Assembly: GCF_003073045.1 (NCBI RefSeq)
Contig: NC_037597.1
Location: forward strand, 6,010,717-6,074,716
Source of the DNA: Pomacea canaliculata
Lineage: Eukaryota > Mollusca > Gastropoda > Architaenioglossa > Ampullariidae
DNA length: 64,000 nt
Direction of reading: 5' to 3'
Part shown: positions 24,476-36,972 of the stretch, piece by piece
How the letters are laid out: every line of letters begins with the position of its first letter
Numbering within the stretch: position 1 is the stretch's first letter
Translations under genes and position numbers: made by a program
The notes under the pieces: generated by a model
Seen by the model: the letters and a program-made list of their open reading frames with translations, nothing else
Database searches by the model: none
Told to the model about the DNA's origin: nothing

Positions 24476-24579
24476 CCCACGACAAAGATTAGTACATAGA
24501 GAGGACCATGATGCTATCCGTTGGGTGGGCAGAGGCTCTACGAGCATACTAGTTAGTCCGCTTTCAGTAGTTTGCCGGT

Positions 24580-25800
24580 GGACCAACGAGTGTCGACGAG
24601 ATTGAAACAGAGGTCGAGTTAGCTCTCGCCATAAACCCGATGTGTCAGAATGCGGCTCGTGGTTACATCTTGAGCTCTCTGGAGGGACCTGCCAGACGTC
24701 GAGTGTTGATGCTTCCGCATGACGCAAGAGATACGCCGAGAAAGATCTTGGGTGTCCTAGTGGAGGCGTACGGCGAACGGAAAGACGTACGGCGAACGGA
24801 AAGAAAAACAGTGCCACAGCAACGTGAGGAGGTGGTCGACGAATACGCCGCGAAGCTCCAGAATTTAAGCAGGCGAGGTAGAAGGCGGCGCAGAGCGTCG
24901 AAGTGGCGGCGATTGACACCATCTCGGAGGACTGCAGCCCGACCGGTCAGGGAAAGTGACTGCCCCCGTCGTCCGTAACAGGATGACAGGGAAATAAAGT
25001 GTAGCTGGCCTGACTGGAAAGTGTCCGACGGCGGAGGTTGTCATTTATGGCAGTTGAGTGATGCGTTGCTCGACACCGCAGTGAGGTAACGACGGTCACT
25101 GACGAGTGGCACGAGGGCACATACAGGACTTACAGCTAAAACAAACTCAGGAGTGGCGGTGGTGGACATGTTTACGGCCAGCGTCTGAGGACGTTCCTAT
25201 CCTGGTGGTCAAGGACCTGGTCGATGTGGTCACAAGTGAGCGCAGGAGGCGCGTGTCGCTTCTACTAGGGAAGAACGTCCTTGATCAGATAATGGACTCT
25301 ACCGCAGATGTGGCGCAGGCAGTACAGGCAGCCGTGCATGAAGCTCATCTTGAGAAGACATTGTCAACAAAAGGACTGGCTAGGGCCGCTGGCAACACGC
25401 CCGTTCCAGGATGCCAATGGGTCTGACGTCCACACCAGCCACTTTCCAGAGGTTAATGCAGACCACCATGCCGAACTGTTTAATTTCAGTCCTTCTTGTG
25501 TACCTAGACGATCATTTGGTATACTCCAAGATAAAGGACATTCAACTGGGAGGCGCCATACCTTCAGGATGACGACAGTGAAGAGGAAACGCCAGGGTGG
25601 TATGCTACTCTTCCAAACCATCACCACAGAACTCTTGTGACAATGCCTGTGGTGCCAGAAGTAACAGTGTCTGTGGTGTCAGATGACAGTACCAGAAATG
25701 ATCCCTATCGTGTCCGAACCGCGCAGATCGCAGCGACTTACCGCGAGACAGGCAACAAACTCGCACAAAGTGTAGGATGAAACAGTTCGTGCGACGCTAT
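24580..25800 (+). mobile_element. Remnant of a Ty3/gypsy-like LTR retroelement (fossil)
   Basis: A plus-strand Gag-like segment at about 24630-24930 (ARGYILSSLEGPARRR, DEYAAKLQNLSRR) is followed by a segment like the protease-proximal part of Pol at about 25120-25400 (LVVKDLVDVV, VSLLLGKNVLDQ). Near 25700-25780 there is a tail resembling the Pol C-terminus (EPRRSQRLTARQ). Most of Pol (reverse transcriptase, RNase H, integrase) is missing, and no LTR pair is visible. The element is broken, with large internal loss and multiple further lesions; the degree of decay suggests it is old. It lies between LINE-derived segments. Confidence 0.6.
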
Positions 25801-25929
25801 GCCATGGCAATATGAATACCATGGATATATTTTTTAGTTGCGGTGATCGGTGACACCGTAGATGACACGTACGCATTGATCAGTTGTTTATTTTGCTAAT
25901 TGTTCATTTTTCTTCAACTTTACCGCAGC

Positions 25930-27885
25930 TGCGTCCAGAAAATGTCATTGACAAGAATGACACACGAGGTGATGGCTGACAATAGATGTCAGCACTCACT
26001 CTTCTTCAGTCTCTGTTTGATTCCTCCTGAGTCCTTGTGCCTTTATTTAGGATGGTGATGGCTGCTGGCACGAAGGACCTCTGGTAGGCAGCTTTCCTTA
26101 TGCGTGTACCTTATAGCGCCTGCCTGAGGGCAAACAGCTGGAAGCTAGTGTGGAGAGGGTGTTTCAGGTCCGAAATGATGTTATGTGCCATCCTTCTGAC
26201 TGCATGAAGGTACAAGTCAGAAAGTGGCAGCTGTGCTTGACCAATAATTTTATTTGCCTGGTGGATGATTCTGCCAGCCTTGCCTTGTCTTTGACTAGTA
26301 GATGACCATACCAGGCAGCGATGTTGAATGAGAGGATGCTCTCAACAAGAGACCTGTACACAGTCTCCAGCACCCCAGAGCTGACGTCGAAGCTGCGAAG
26401 TCTCCTCAGAAGGTACAGCCGTTGCTGGGCCTTTTTGTACACTTGGTTCACGTGATCACTAAATGAGAGCCTCCCGTCGATCACTGTACCAAGGTACCTA
26501 AACACAGCAGCCCTCTGCACCTGCTGTCCCTTGATTTGGAGTGGTGGGGAGAGAGGGGTTGTGCCATCTCTTCCTTCGTAGGCTCTTCAAAGGCCATCTC
26601 CTCCGTTTTGTCAACGTTCAGATCCAGAAAGCTGCGGTCAAACCACTCCTCCAGCTCCCCCACACAGGCCAGGTACTGTGACAGGGACTGCTCGTCTTTC
26701 AGGCAGCCCACAAGGCCATGTCATCTGCATATTTAACAAGTTTGAGAATAGCACTGTTAATACTAATCCCATTTGTATATACAGAGAACAGGATGGGGGA
26801 AAGCACACATCCCTGAGGTACCCGTGTTGAGGATCTGCTCATCTGACAGAATCATTCCATCCACTGACAAATAAACTCCGTCAGACGAGCTGCTGGACCC
26901 TATAGTACCTGTCGGTGGAACTCTGAAACCCACCCTCTGTGGTCGGTCCTTCAGGAATGATCTGATCCATAGAAACTAGGCCAGTGTTGACATCCAGGTC
27001 TAGTAGGCGCTGTACAAGAAGGTGTGGCTGGACCGTGTTGAAGCGCTGGAAAAGTCCATGAACAGGACCCGAACATGGGTGCCAGAAGTGTCCAAGTGTT
27101 GTAGGATAGTATTTAAAAGCGTGAGAGTTGCATCAGACACCCCCCCTGCGTGGCTTGTAGGCAAACTGCAAAGGATCCAGGCGATCAGCCATGGTGGGGA
27201 TTAACAATCTTCCCACAACTCTCTCCAAACATTTGGCCACAACAGACGTGAGAGCCACAGGTCGAAAGTCTTTCAAGTTGGTAGCATGAGGCTTCTTTGG
27301 CACTGGTATTATTGTGGATGTTCTCCACACGCGGGGGACACTATGAGAGTCAAGGGAGAGCTGAAAAAGTCTGGTAAAAACACCACTCAGCTGACTAGCA
27401 CACTCTTTGAGTATATTTGCCTCTCCACGTGGTCAGGTCCAGGGCTTTACGTGGGTTCACATGAGAGAGAATTCTGACAACATCTCCCTCACAGATGGTG
27501 ACAGTGGCTGCCGACAGTGAAGAACAGATATTTTTCTGCTTCATTGCTGAAGTCTCTCACATCAAACCGCGCGTAGAAAGTGTTGAGCCTCATTAACAAA
27601 TGACACTGGGTCATCAACACTTTACTCTTTGTGTCTTGCGTTCTCTACCCATCATGGTGTCCAGGCCCTTCCAAGCATCTCTTGCGTTGCCCTCAATTAA
27701 TTGCTTTTCTACCTTCTTTCTGTATTCCACCCTAGCCGTTCTTGCCTTTGCCCTGAACTCCTTCTCCTTTTCTTTCACTTTCTGTTTGTCTCCTTGCATA
27801 AAAGCTATCTTCTTTTCATTGAGACAGTGCTTCAGTCCTTTACCTAGCCATGGAAGCGCATTACTCAGAGACCTAACGTAAAATA
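25930..27885 (-). mobile_element. 5'-truncated LINE with reverse transcriptase
   Basis: Reading leftward from 27885: the linker upstream of RT (PWLGKGLKHCLNEKK, then a lysine-rich helix and GNARDAWKGLDTM at about 27600-27850); the RT start WRTSTIIPVPKKP and FRPVALTSVVAKCLERVV (27330-27140); DPLQFAYKPRRG; the thumb region FRYLGTVIDGRLSFSDHV and KKAQQRLYLLRRLRSF (26510-26390); and the closing IRKAAYQRSFVPAAI-type motif near 26070-26110. A 3' UTR seems to run to about 25930. The order matches CR1/L2/Rex-like non-LTR elements. Frame changes and stops between these blocks and a missing endonuclease domain show it is dead. Confidence 0.8.
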
Positions 27886-28925
27886 GTTAGAACCACAAAC
27901 CCGCAAGGCGTGGTTTACGTGACGCCAGATATTCGGATGTTTACCTACGAGTTCTGCAGAACCTCAGTCACCTCACGTACTTCATTACAAAAATAATTAG
28001 CACCGTTCTTACTAATGATTCAGGGGACGTAACCGACCAATGCTCGATACGACAGTGGCCTCCCCTGCTATCCCGTCGGGCAGTGCGGTGCCACAACAAT
28101 GGCAGGAGGCTGTAGGGGGATTGACACGTAGGAATGGCATTCAGTTGCTATGTTGAGAGATAACAGCAAGATATTTTATTAAAAAATAGCAGCAGATCTC
28201 CTTTATTCAGCTTTTGGTTGATATGCCATTTGGTTTAAGCCTGTATGCACCAATCAGCCCAAGTTTTATTCGATATGAGAGTTCTCTGTCGTATGAACTG
28301 AAAGGTTGCGATCGACTGTGTTAGAACTCTAAAACACCTGACACATAGTGTGTTAGTAACAGTTTATGACGGCGGTGTTTCACCATCAGGTAATTACCAT
28401 CCAATGATGTAATAAAGTTGTATTTTATTGACAAATGTCGAACGACGTAGAATGGTCGGTTGGTAGTAGTCTTGCACACTGGAATGAATGCGTACTGTGT
28501 CTTTAAATGATTCTGCTTCATCCTCCCCCATCATTTTCTTCTTTTTTGCCATTCTTAGGTTTTACAAAAATGTCGAGTTTCTAAAATTTATAAGAAAATT
28601 TGTGAAGAATAGCAATGTGTGTGTGGAGCAGAGAGAATAACAAAGCATCATTTAAAAAATATATTGTAGAATATTTTGATATCGTTTCTTGTCACTCATA
28701 AATTGTTAAAACCTAATCACTAAATTGTACACATGCTTTATCTATTAATAACTCTTATATTGCACCAGACTTTAGTTAAAAGTTATTCAGGGCACAACAC
28801 ACTCTCTCTCTCTCACACACATGCAAGAGATTCAGTCTGTAATGTATTTTTTAGACAAGAATCAAGTAAATCTTGATTATTGTACCCTTCTTGCTGCATA
28901 ACTTCATATTATTTATAATTTTCAG
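27886..28925. other. Intergenic, aftiphilin 5' side
   Basis: No coding exon supported. A (CT)n tract flanked by CA repeats lies at 28798-28823. A splice acceptor (ttataattttcag) near 28925 suggests that a non-coding first exon of the aftiphilin transcript lies somewhere upstream. Confidence 0.4.
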
Positions 28926-28989
28926 ATCTGGCTTACTGCCGATGATCACTTGTTGATGCCAAAAGAACCAGCTAGCCATAGAGAAAACT

Positions 28990-31900
28990 ATGTCAAACGT
29001 TATTCCAATAGTGTCATCAAGCCCTCCACCTCTTGATGATCACCCATCTTATGGCTGGGGGGATGATGATGATGATGATGATGACTTTGGGAATTTTACC
29101 AGTGCTCCTTATGCAGGGGTGTCAAGCAGTGGTGACTCAGTGGCTACAAGTGAATTTGATGCTGACTGGTCTCAGGTCAACCTTCATTCTGCTTCAGAGT
29201 CAGATCAGAGTAGAGAATGCACACCTGCAGAGGACAAGATCCATGCCATGGAGGAAGAGGGAAAAGCTGCAGGTAGAATTGAGACAGCAGATGAGATGGT
29301 TGCATGTGATCCAATTGAAAATGGTATAAATGGAAATGAAACTGAAGGTGATGACTTCGCTGATTTCTCAGGTTTTCAGAGCGTTAACAATAGCAAACCA
29401 TGTTGTGGGTCTCTGCCTTTAGAGATATCTGAAGGATGTGAGCAGGAAAACTCAGATGGAGTTGGACAAACAGAACCAAAAGCAAGCGAGGAGTGTGATG
29501 AAAAGAACTTGGCTACTTCACAGACAGGGGAGCCAGTCATGCAAGAGTCAACTACTGATTCTGGAATGTTCAGCACTGATATGTCGCCTGTTCCAAAATC
29601 TGACAGCATTCTGTCAGACTGTGACAAAAACATGCCTTCAGAAGATGAAACAATTTTGGACCTACCACAAGATGGCCAGCAGGCCAGTAACAGTTTTCAC
29701 CCAGAGGATGATTTTAAACTAGTAGCTACAGCTGATGATGCCTTCAGTGTAGGGACATCAGGGCTAGGTGACAGCAGTAGGTCAGCTACACCAGAAACCA
29801 TGCTCAACAGCACTAGTCTTGAAGAAGGTGTGCCGGCAAAACTTTCTCGACAATCTTCACAAGAACTGGAAGAGATTCAGGCATCTGTTTGTCATCCTCC
29901 TGATCTTTTGCCTGAACAAGAGAATGCAAAGGTACAGTGTATTCAAGAACATAAACAGAGAAGTGTCAGTGCAGAGTGTTGTGATGCCTTAAGCTCTGAT
30001 CTTCCTTCCCAAGCTGATGTTTCAGATGCAGAAACCAGCAAAATTACCATTACTAGTAACAGACTTGAAAGTGGCTCCAATTCACCCATATATGAACACT
30101 CCAAAGGTACTGAAGATAAAGTTGCAGAAATTTCAGAATACAAGGATTTGACAGAGCATGAAGACAAAACTGTTCCAGATTCTTGCTGCATGACTGAGAC
30201 ATTTGATGATAAATCTGTTGATGTGTGTAGTGGTGGAGATGATGAGGAAGATAATGATCAGTTTGATAGTGACAGCAACGATGAGTGGCCAGGTTTTCAA
30301 CACTCCTCTCATCAAAATTCAGAGCCTGAAGATTTGGTGCTCAAGACAGAAAACCTAAAAGAGGAGGATGGTGATGATTTAGATTTTGATGATGATGGCA
30401 CTTTTGGCCAATTCTCATCTCTTAGTGATGCAGATTTACCAGAATTGAAGAAAATAGATGCTAGTCGTCAGATGAAGTGTAACAGTCCACAGATCAGTGA
30501 TCATGTTCAGGTTGAGCCAGAAGCTGGCAGAGAAACTGAAGATGGTGAAGATGCCAATAATGATGACTTTGGTGACTTTAGGGGACCATGTAGTCACAAG
30601 ACATCAGCAACAGAAGAACCCTTGGATTTCAGCTCTACTCAAACTGATGAAGAGACAATAAAACCTGATGATGAATTTACAGAGTTGAGGTCATTTGAGA
30701 ATCAAGCAGCAGATGATGATTTTGGTGATTTTTCTAGCGAGACTAAAAACAACTTAAATGAAGACAGCTTTAGTTTTGGAAATTCCAGTGAGCACCAAGC
30801 AGTCAGTGATGATGCAGGCTGGGCAGACTTCAGCAAGCCTGCAGAAGAAAAGTTTGCTAGTAATGATGACTTTGGGAACTTTGCCATGGAGGACCCCAGT
30901 TCAGCTCTGCAGACTGGTTCAGAATCCAGTTCTACAACAGCACATTCAAAAGTAAGTTTGAACTATCTAGATTCCAGGACTTGAAAATATCATACGTGAT
31001 AGATATATCTGTAAGCCTCAGGCAGAAAAGATTCTTCTGGCTCTCTTTATGAAGTTGGTGGGAATGCCAGTCATTTTTTGGTTACAGGTCAGAAAGTAAT
31101 TGGACTAGAGCAGACTACATCAGGAATCAGAAATGTGTATCAGATTATCAGGAGCATTTTCACATGATCACAAAGCAGAAATTGCAATAAATTGTTAAAG
31201 CACATCTGTTTGGGACTGATGGCATTATATGATTTGTGTTTTGTTAAAGAATGAATGCTTGCCTCCTATCTAGCTGTTCATTGGCTTCATTCAACATAGT
31301 CTGTATTCACTTCTTACAATTTTTATTTTCATAATAATCCTGAGTCAAAAACCATTTTTTAAATTTCTTAACATTTCTCTTAAGAATCAAAGTTTTTATT
31401 CGTGCCTTTCCCCACATTAACGAAATTGTCCATAGTACTTGAAGTTGAACATAAATTTCAGCATGTCTAAATATTGCAGATTCAAGGGAGCAGACTTAGT
31501 CATGCACTAGCAAGTTGCTTCCCTCATAATGGACCTGAGACCAGCACGATAAAAAGCTTATCAGAAGCAGGGAGTCCTGAGAATGCTCAAGATACTACAC
31601 AAGGGAAAGATGGGATTGGGTTGCTAGAGACAATCATACACTTTGGACTTAACTACAAAGCAGCCAGCCTGCAGACATGGGAAGTTGTGGAACATCCATC
31701 AAAGTGAGTTTCTCAGTTCTTTATAAGCTTTTCTTAAAAGTTTTAATGTTACAGTGTTAGTAACCATTTTTTTTTTATAACTTGGATAGACTAGTTTTGC
31801 CCACCTTTTCCTATAAAACAGGATAAAAATGAGAATGTTCGTACATTTTTTTAGAATTCAGATATCTTTCTAATTATAAATCATGTCTACAATTGGCAAC

Positions 31901-34900
31901 ATAAATTTGTATAAAATTTGAAAATATTGATATAGAAAGGATCCATGGGTGCGACTTTGGAACCACTTGAAAGACATAGATGGAACACCAGCAGTGGTAT
32001 ACCAGTGGCTTAAATCATCATGCAATTCTCATCTTTTCAAGACTTTATGCATCGATACACAAAATATGGTCAGTGCCCGTTGTGATAGATACAAATGGAA
32101 TTTTCTAGCAAGTATAGTCATTAGGACAAAATAAGTGACATTATGTACTACTATTGGTATTAATTATTTAGTTTATCAGTAAATTCTAAGAGTGTTATAA
32201 GAGGACAGTTTTAGATACTTGTGTGTTTGCTGTTTACTTACCTTTCTCAGGATTTGGTGGGGGGGACCCATTTATCAGTAAATAATACTACATTTTAAGC
32301 TTGCATATATGAAATACATTTCATCTTCAACATGTGTTATGTTGCAAATGTTACCATCTTAATGTTGTTGTGTGATATACAAGTCATTTCCTGTAACTTC
32401 AGAGCTGAAAGCCATGTCATATTTTTAAAATATGCTTTACTATTTTGCATCTCCCCGTCACACTTCGTTAGCTGATTGGCCATAAGAAGCCATCTGTGCC
32501 TATCTTTGCCACTGGTCTCAGCTTGCTGGAGCCTATAAGAGGCAGTGGTGGAGAAAGGCGAAACAAAAATCAACATGCAAGCACCATGGGATCTACACTT
32601 GTAGATCCAAGTCAACAAGAGCCTGAAAAATTTCAGCAGGTAACATATCTCAGGGCCTTTATGTATCTGACAGTAAAAGCATTTCAAGTAGGTAGTCGCA
32701 GCTATCGCTCTTCGCTGCCATCAGATGGGAAAATGCCCCTAAAATAACTGGTTTTCAAGCTAATTTTTGTTTAGCACAGTAAATGTGTTGATGTAGTTTT
32801 TGTATGGAAATACTTTGTCACATAACTATCCCCCGTTACATTTTATTTGCAGTTGGTTTTTTTTTTTTTTGTGTGTTAGTACAGAGTATTTTGATTTTTG
32901 TTAATCATGCGGCTCTCCCACTTTTGCTGACTTTCTCTGAACAATCAATTTTTATCATCCGAAATTGACCAACATTCAGCTCTGAGTTAAAATTAATATG
33001 AAATATAGACAAAATATATAATCATACAATTATAAAAACTGCATTAAAATGTAGAGATTAGCTGTACTAAATTTCAGTTTTCCAGATGATGTCCTCAGCT
33101 GAAAGGCTTTAGCCTTCATTTGCAGTACATTGGTGGATTTTAGGAAGTGTTAGAAGGAAGGTTTTATTGTGGTGCTTTGTTTTTGCTGATTCTGAGGTGG
33201 ATAGGATGATTTGTTTCTAAATTTCTTTGCTGTCAAATATGCTCTTTGGTAATTTGCATGCGTCTATCACATGATCAAGAGATATTTTTGAAACTAATAA
33301 AGATAGGAACAAGTTTTTTATTTGTTGATAACCAAAAAAGTCCTGTAAAGATACCACAGTATTAGAGTACTGTAACTTAAATGTACACTTACAATTTTTC
33401 CTGCCAGTTCCAATTTAAAGAAGACTTTGCACAGAGGCATTCATTTTTCAGAATTTTGACTGTCAGTGTTTGATTGTATAACTGTCATGAGTTTCTCAAC
33501 TAAGGGGTAGTATTTTTAAAGGAACTGGAATCTTAGAAATTTGTTGGCATAAAAAACCCCTTTAAAAGACAAAATTTTAAATAAAGATGTTTTTAACTTC
33601 AGCTATTTTGGTGATATTAATATTTTCAAAGGCCTCTATTTTAATTCATTTTTCATAACCTTATGTTTGTCATATCGTATATTACGAAAATTGAAAGCGC
33701 ACATCAGTGTAATGCTGCATGCTCCTGTGCTTATGGATATGGTTAATTTTGAATTGAGCCGTGGCAATTATATTACAGGAGATTCCAGCAGTAGATTTTG
33801 ACTGGAGTTCAAGTGGTCTAACCAACCCACTGACATGTAAGCTAAGATTGTCTTTACCGATTATGTTACTTTTTTTTTTTTTAAAAGACATTTTTTCTGT
33901 ATGTTGTGCTACATCTGTAGCAGTAGTGCTGCATCAGATTCATACATTAGTTCAGAAATTGCAGTTATTGTTGAAATATTTAATCCTTTGGACAGGGTAG
34001 TAAGCATTTACTATTTTCATACCGTGTTTCCTGGGATTTTTAGTATTTCATTGCAAACTTCTCCCAACATAATTTTTTCTTTATTTTTACTTCTATGGTT
34101 ATTTTTGCTATTTTGAATAATGTGTAAATTTTTTTTAGAGATACTAGATTATGGCCAAGTTTTGACTGATTACAAATTAGATTGCCAATCAGGTCAAATA
34201 TTGATACTTTTTTAATCCAGTACTTATTAATAGCAACTGAAATGAAAATGTTTAGCATGAAAATTTACCACCATTGCAACTGAAAAATGATCAGGCAGGA
34301 ATAATAAGGTATTACACAAAAAATGGACAAAACATATTAACACATAGCAAAATGACTCACCTGACATTTCAAAAAGTGTGATGTTTATGGGGCAGGAATA
34401 ACTGTACCTTTTTTTATGTATCACATTGTTTCAATCTTTATGTCAGATGATCAAGCCTAACCCATAGGAAGGGGATATAACTAATCTTTCCAGCAGATTG
34501 CTTGCCTGTATGATGATAATAATGCTAACACTTTTGTTACCAGTTGCTTCAGCAGTATACCTCAACGGTTCTCATCATGTGTTTTCTATTTTTGTCACCA
34601 GCGAAGAGCCTAGACTTAGATTTTCTTGTTGTGCAGGAGAGCGAAACTTTTGAAAAGCCTTCAGGTAAGTAAACTATTATTATGAAAAAGAAAACTTTCA
34701 CCTCTGTGTTAGCATAGACAGTTAACTGCACTACCATGGGTGAAATGCTGCTGAAGCTTATAGTATCTTAACACTGCACCTCTAATGCCTGTTAACAAGA
34801 TGATCTACTCATCTAACTTTCAAATTTACTCTCTGCTTGTGACCAAATATAAATGTTCCACTAACCAACATCCAGCATATCACCCAAGCTGGCTCTGTCT

Positions 34901-36972
34901 TAAGATTGCTAGTCAAAAAGTATTTTCTTTTAGGACCGTAGCTGATGATTGTTTGTTTGTTTGTATTTTTGGTTTTCAGATCATAAATATGCACATTGTG
35001 ATTATTTTTTGTAATCTTGTGACTTTGTGCAGTTTTTAAGTACTTTCCTGTGGAAGCTTAACTTCTGTCATATAGCTTGTGTTCTCTCTTGTTCAGGGTT
35101 AAGAGAAGGTTACTCTTGCCTTTATAGCAAATAACAGCATACATGAGACTTAATAGAGAACTAGAAGATACATCAGCTAAAACAGTGTAGAAGCATTCTT
35201 TGAGCTTGACGTAGATGGTTGCCATGTTTGTAACACTAATGCTTTTGTGTGCTGACTTGTGCTCACCATATAGATGAGTGGGACTGGGGTAAGTGAACAC
35301 TCATTATTCTATTCTGGTTCAGGAAGTCTTGTTGGGATCATTGTCTGTGTTTTGGTTATTTTTCTTCTTCTTTCATAAAACATTCAGCTTATCCAAGAAA
35401 GTCCACTGCCAGTCCCCCTCCCACCCGATTTTCAGTTTTCTCCATTTTCACTTTCACAAAGCATGTGAAATGTTCTCTCAGTGGCATGTGAACCTCATGA
35501 TGGAGTTCATTCACTAATTGACTAAAAGTTTGCACGGGTTGGTCAGTGTTATTTTTCGGTGCATGAGGTGTCTATGTGTGCTCTGATGTGACACCATGAA
35601 GCACCCCTTCTTTCTGGACTCGGTGATGTACCCTTTCTCTGCTGTGTTCAGAGAAGGAAGTGGAAGAGGTTTAGGAAGGATAATTCTCCATTGGTTTGCA
35701 CGTTTATGATGCATATAATTTTATTTCTTCCAAAATAATGAATTTTTTTAGTTTTATGCATATAATGATGAAAAAGTGCAAATTTTCTTAGTAGACATTT
35801 TAAATTATTAAATATTTTTATAGCAAGATTGCAAAATTCTACCTGAATTGATGCCTTTCACACAATACAGATGAATTGAGTGGCATATCAGAATGATTTT
35901 CTGAACTAGTTGATGAGTTACATTATCTTATTCAGGAGCTACTAATTATTTAGTTTGCATATGTCACTTGACAAGTTTGTTTCAGTACAGAATTACCATA
36001 ATCTGATGAAACAGTCTCATAATGTTTAGACAGATTTATCTGAAATGAACATTTGTTAAAGTGAAAGTACATATAAAAGCATTGGGGAAATGTTTTTCTG
36101 CAAGTTTTTGTTTGCATGCAGCATTTTTTAACTTCTGTGCAGACAAACTGCTATCTAATGCATCTAAAATAGACAATTTATTATACCAAGCTATGAACTT
36201 CAGCATTTTTCATTATTTTTATATATTTATATTTTTTATAGATATATATATCAAACCATTGCATTTTGTGCTTCTTTGGCATCAGGAACTAATAATTATA
36301 TATAACAGTATTTTCAGCTATATTTTGCATAAACATAATAAGCTTTGAAAAGATTGAGAAATTTTCTGGTCAGACGCTATTTGACTAAGCAACATTTCTG
36401 TGCAGTAAAAAGAAAGAGCTTGACTTGCATGTGTGTGTACATAGGCGAACTTTATTTCTTCATGCATGCATGTGTGCTTGTGTGAATGTACATGGAGACA
36501 AATATGTTTGAAAGAAATCAAAAGAAAACACTTAAGGTATACACACATCCAAACATAACACTTTGAAAGAGAATTTATTTGCTTTTGGATTCTAATTTAA
36601 GGTAAGTTATTGTGTATGCGTGTTGTTACATTTAAAAAGAGCAGTGGCAGATTATTGGCGCTATCCCATGTGTGTTTTTAAAAATCAAAAGTCAGTCTGT
36701 TCATGCAGGGAAGGATAGTAATTGGTTATTTAGCTTTTCATCACTTTTCTCCAGTGTTTGAATCTGAACTTCTGGATGCACCAAGGGCTAGTGTCAAATC
36801 TCTGCAGCCTCTGGAGGACATTTTGAAGAATGTCAAACCCACCAGTGTTCGCAGCCGCAGAGATGGCAGCTCCGCCTCAAAGATGAGCCCCGAGGCAGCG
36901 CGCATCATTGCCAACCTGCCAGATCTGACTTTCATGCAATCAAAAGTACTCATGTTTCCTATCAAAAACTGA
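28990..36972 (+). CDS. AFTPH: Aftiphilin
   Basis: Eight coding exons, all in phase: 28990-30951, 31480-31703, 31936-32068, 32472-32639, 33779-33836, 34602-34664, 35274-35288 and 36755-36972 (stop). This gives about 946 residues, close to the 936 of human aftiphilin. The start SSPPPLDD followed by an Asp run and DFGNF matches the family. The large first exon is acidic and disordered, with repeated adaptor- and clathrin-binding type motifs: DDFADF, NDEWPGF, DDFGDF (twice), GWADF and DDFGNF. Later exons carry the conserved C-terminal region: LWNHLKDI, FATGLSLLEP, VDFDWSSSGLTNPL and ANLPDLTFMQSKVLMFP. Aftiphilin acts with AP-1, clathrin and p200 in trafficking at the trans-Golgi and endosomes. 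The 15-nt microexon encodes DEWDW, another acidic W-containing motif. No frame break is seen in 2.8 kb of coding sequence. Confidence 0.95.
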
